A program made the position numbers and the translations under genes. Shown here one piece after another: positions 53,149 to 54,502 of a DNA stretch of 54,502 nt; within the stretch, counting starts at the first letter, position 1, and each line of letters opens with the position of its first letter. Source of the DNA: UBA5009 sp038043185 (GTDB lineage Bacteria > Bdellovibrionota > Bdellovibrionia > Bdellovibrionales > Bdellovibrionaceae). The stretch is from NCBI GenBank assembly GCA_038043185.1, contig JBBTCO010000014.1:1-54502 (forward strand). The letters run 5' to 3'. The notes below the pieces were generated by a model, which worked only from the letters and a program-made list of their open reading frames with translations, was not told the origin of the DNA and searched no databases.

Positions 53149-54057
53149 TTATTTTTTTGCGGGATCCTTTATATCAACTTCAACCCCGTTAAAGTAGATC
53201 TTTCTTTCTAACTCATTTTCGTTCTTGTCCTGTTTGCCTATTTTAACAATGGTGATTTCTTTATTATTTAAAGTGAAATTCACTTCACCTCGATATTCTG
53301 AAGTTGTATCTTGATTTACAGAAGTCTCCAGTCGATTTAATTTAATATCGAAAATTATTTTTTTGCCATCAGCAACTACGCTTTCAGCATTTCCAGAAAC
53401 TTTTATGAGTGACTTGATTGTAGAATTTTTTACATCGTTTTCAATTTTTATCGGACCGCTCACTGAATATGTTTGGGATTTCATATTGTTTAAAGAAACA
53501 TATTCATCAGTTAAATATTGAACTTTTGATGTCATTGTCATATCGCCGTTCATTCGAACTATTTTGTTGTCTTTATCAATACCAACAATAATAGCTGAAA
53601 TATTTATATTTTCCTGTTCAAAAATGGGACAATTTTTGCCATCGATCTTAAAGTCCATAGAAGATTTTATTTGACTGCCAATACCTCCCTCAATCAGGGA
53701 AGTATCCGTTTTCGTCGCAGGGTTGTAAACATCACATTTTGTTTTCACATCATGAATTAATGTTTTCAATTCAGGTTTTGCTTCTTCAATTTTCTTGGTT
53801 ATTTTTATTTTGGATTGAGCGTCATCGCTATTTACTTTTAAATACTTAGTAAAGTTTATGTTTTCGATTTGAGGATAAATCTTTTTTAACTCCGTGATTT
53901 CATCATTGTTAAGAGCGCTGATTTTTTGAGGAGCACTCATATCTATTTTCTCGGAGATAAAAGGTGCAGCTGGGTCGCTGCCTTTGCTGCTATCTGATCC
54001 ACAGGCAGAAACTAACAATGCACTTGATATGAAAATACAGTTTAAATAGAATTTCAT
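53149..54057 (-). CDS. Lipoprotein of unknown function
   Basis: 302 residues with AGGGG upstream. Lipobox VSACG (Cys19), then a Ser/Gly/Asp linker. The mature domain is beta-rich and acidic, with helix-rich start (LNNDEITELKKIYPQIENIN) and repeated amphipathic strands (VGIDKDNKIVRMNGDMTMTS, IKSLIKVSGNAESVVADGKK). Two Cys (KCDVYN, NCPIFEQ) could form a disulfide. No family is recognised. It may be lipid- or polysaccharide-related, but that is speculation. Convergent with folE, sharing the end region. Confidence 0.7.
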   Translation of the reverse strand: MKFYLNCIFISSALLVSACGSDSSKGSDPAAPFISEKIDMSAPQKISALNNDEITELKKIYPQIENINFTKYLKVNSDDAQSKIKITKKIEEAKPELKTLIHDVKTKCDVYNPATKTDTSLIEGGIGSQIKSSMDFKIDGKNCPIFEQENINISAIIVGIDKDNKIVRMNGDMTMTSKVQYLTDEYVSLNNMKSQTYSVSGPIKIENDVKNSTIKSLIKVSGNAESVVADGKKIIFDIKLNRLETSVNQDTTSEYRGEVNFTLNNKEITIVKIGKQDKNENELERKIYFNGVEVDIKDPAKK

Positions 54058-54155
54058 TAGTTAACCCCTTATTTTTTATGAGGGGAAGTTTAACCGATAA
54101 ATAGCTTTAAAGTAACTGTCTATTTTTTCGACAGATAAAAATGATATTCCGTTAA

Positions 54156-54502
54156 TTAAGCCCATAATATCTCCCATTCTCCGGCTGATAGCCCCTTCAA
54201 CCTTAGCTTTCGATAAGGAATATTCCCCAAAGCTTCTTGTTCGTTAAGCCTGACGTAACTTGCGACCGTCCGATACGCCTTCCATCCACGAATGACACGG
54301 GTGAAGGGCCTGTATCTCCATAGTTTTTTTGATTTTTTGCGTATTTCTTTGGTATCGACGGGGGTATCGGTCACCTTTTTATTTTGATTTAAATCCACCG
54401 CAAAATTTAATAAACAATTTTTTTGAAATTGCTGAGCTATTTGTCCTGTGACGACTCGAAAAAAGCTTTGGTAATCCGTTCTGTGGCTGGCTCGGAGTAA
54501 CA
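54156..54502 (-). CDS. REP-associated transposase, 3' part (cut by window edge)
   Basis: The frame is open from the right edge. It reads LLRASHRTDYQSFFRVVTGQ, then DLNQNKKVTDTPVD, KKLWRYRPFTRVIRGWKAYR and LRLKGLSAGEWEILWA to the stop at 54156. It is closely similar to the relic at 36988-37419 (about two thirds identical over the last 60 residues), so it belongs to the same Y1/HUH RAYT family. The HUH motif itself would lie just outside the window. An internal GTG at 54398 is not the true start. Hairpins lie downstream (CTGTC/GACAG about 54116, CCCCT/AGGGG about 54065). Confidence 0.75.
   Translation of the reverse strand, partial: LLRASHRTDYQSFFRVVTGQIAQQFQKNCLLNFAVDLNQNKKVTDTPVDTKEIRKKSKKLWRYRPFTRVIRGWKAYRTVASYVRLNEQEALGNIPYRKLRLKGLSAGEWEILWA

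Overview
The window (about 54.5 kb, AT-rich, 10 undetermined bases) looks like a chromosomal segment of a Bdellovibrio-like predatory or epibiotic bacterium (Bdellovibrionota). This is inferred from gene content: a TIGR02147-type regulator next to a secreted Gly-rich protein, many small proteins with signal peptides, a large lipoprotein with a beta-helix-like repeat region, a secreted HNH nuclease and a membrane-anchored subtilase. No rRNA or taxonomic marker confirms the species.

Layout. (1) 1-8.05 kb looks like an accessory island. It holds a small HTH protein, a secreted protein with a clan-CD-peptidase-like His/Cys arrangement, a histidine kinase with no sensor domain coupled to an NtrC-type activator that seems to start at ATT, three small mobile-element genes and a large serine recombinase. 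The recombinase reading frame runs straight through the antisense of tRNA-Pro(TGG), which is the geometry of an island inserted at a tRNA 3' end. (2) 8-15.2 kb is core: ribosomal proteins S18, L28 and L24, a nitrilase-family amidase, ETF:ubiquinone oxidoreductase and a THUMP-type rRNA methyltransferase. (3) 15.2-25.4 kb carries cell-envelope genes: a 1028-residue lipoprotein, a tandem RDD membrane protein, an ABC-F ATPase, the TIGR02147 regulator with its divergent secreted target, and an orphan PhnD-like lipoprotein. (4) 25.4-28.3 kb is a zinc-uptake locus: a ZnuABC-type transporter divergent from a ZrgA-like (DUF2796) protein, with a short perfect palindrome between them. (5) 28.3-43.5 kb is mixed: secreted HNH nuclease, Na+/H+ antiporter-like protein, an OmpR-type two-component operon followed by an Asr-like small periplasmic protein, tatA, an FKBP-pdxH-pcp operon, a transposase relic, ApaG, an EEP-family hydrolase, an M17 aminopeptidase, a conserved uncharacterised protein and DUF502. 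(6) 43.5-54.5 kb contains a subtilase fused through a transmembrane segment to a cytoplasmic PilZ domain, MgtE, a split ABCC/MRP-like heterodimeric exporter, a Tat-exported lipoprotein amine oxidase, FolE, a lipoprotein and the 3' part of a second transposase.

Recurring signals. Large foldback repeats sit at gene ends or between divergent genes (9.56, 15.18, 28.31 and 50.6-51.0 kb). Two of them supply the stop codon of the neighbouring gene, and one contains the assembly gap. The most striking protein is the subtilase-CTERM-TM-PilZ fusion, which could link cytoplasmic c-di-GMP to a surface or periplasmic protease. All functions are assigned by reading the sequence; no database search was run.
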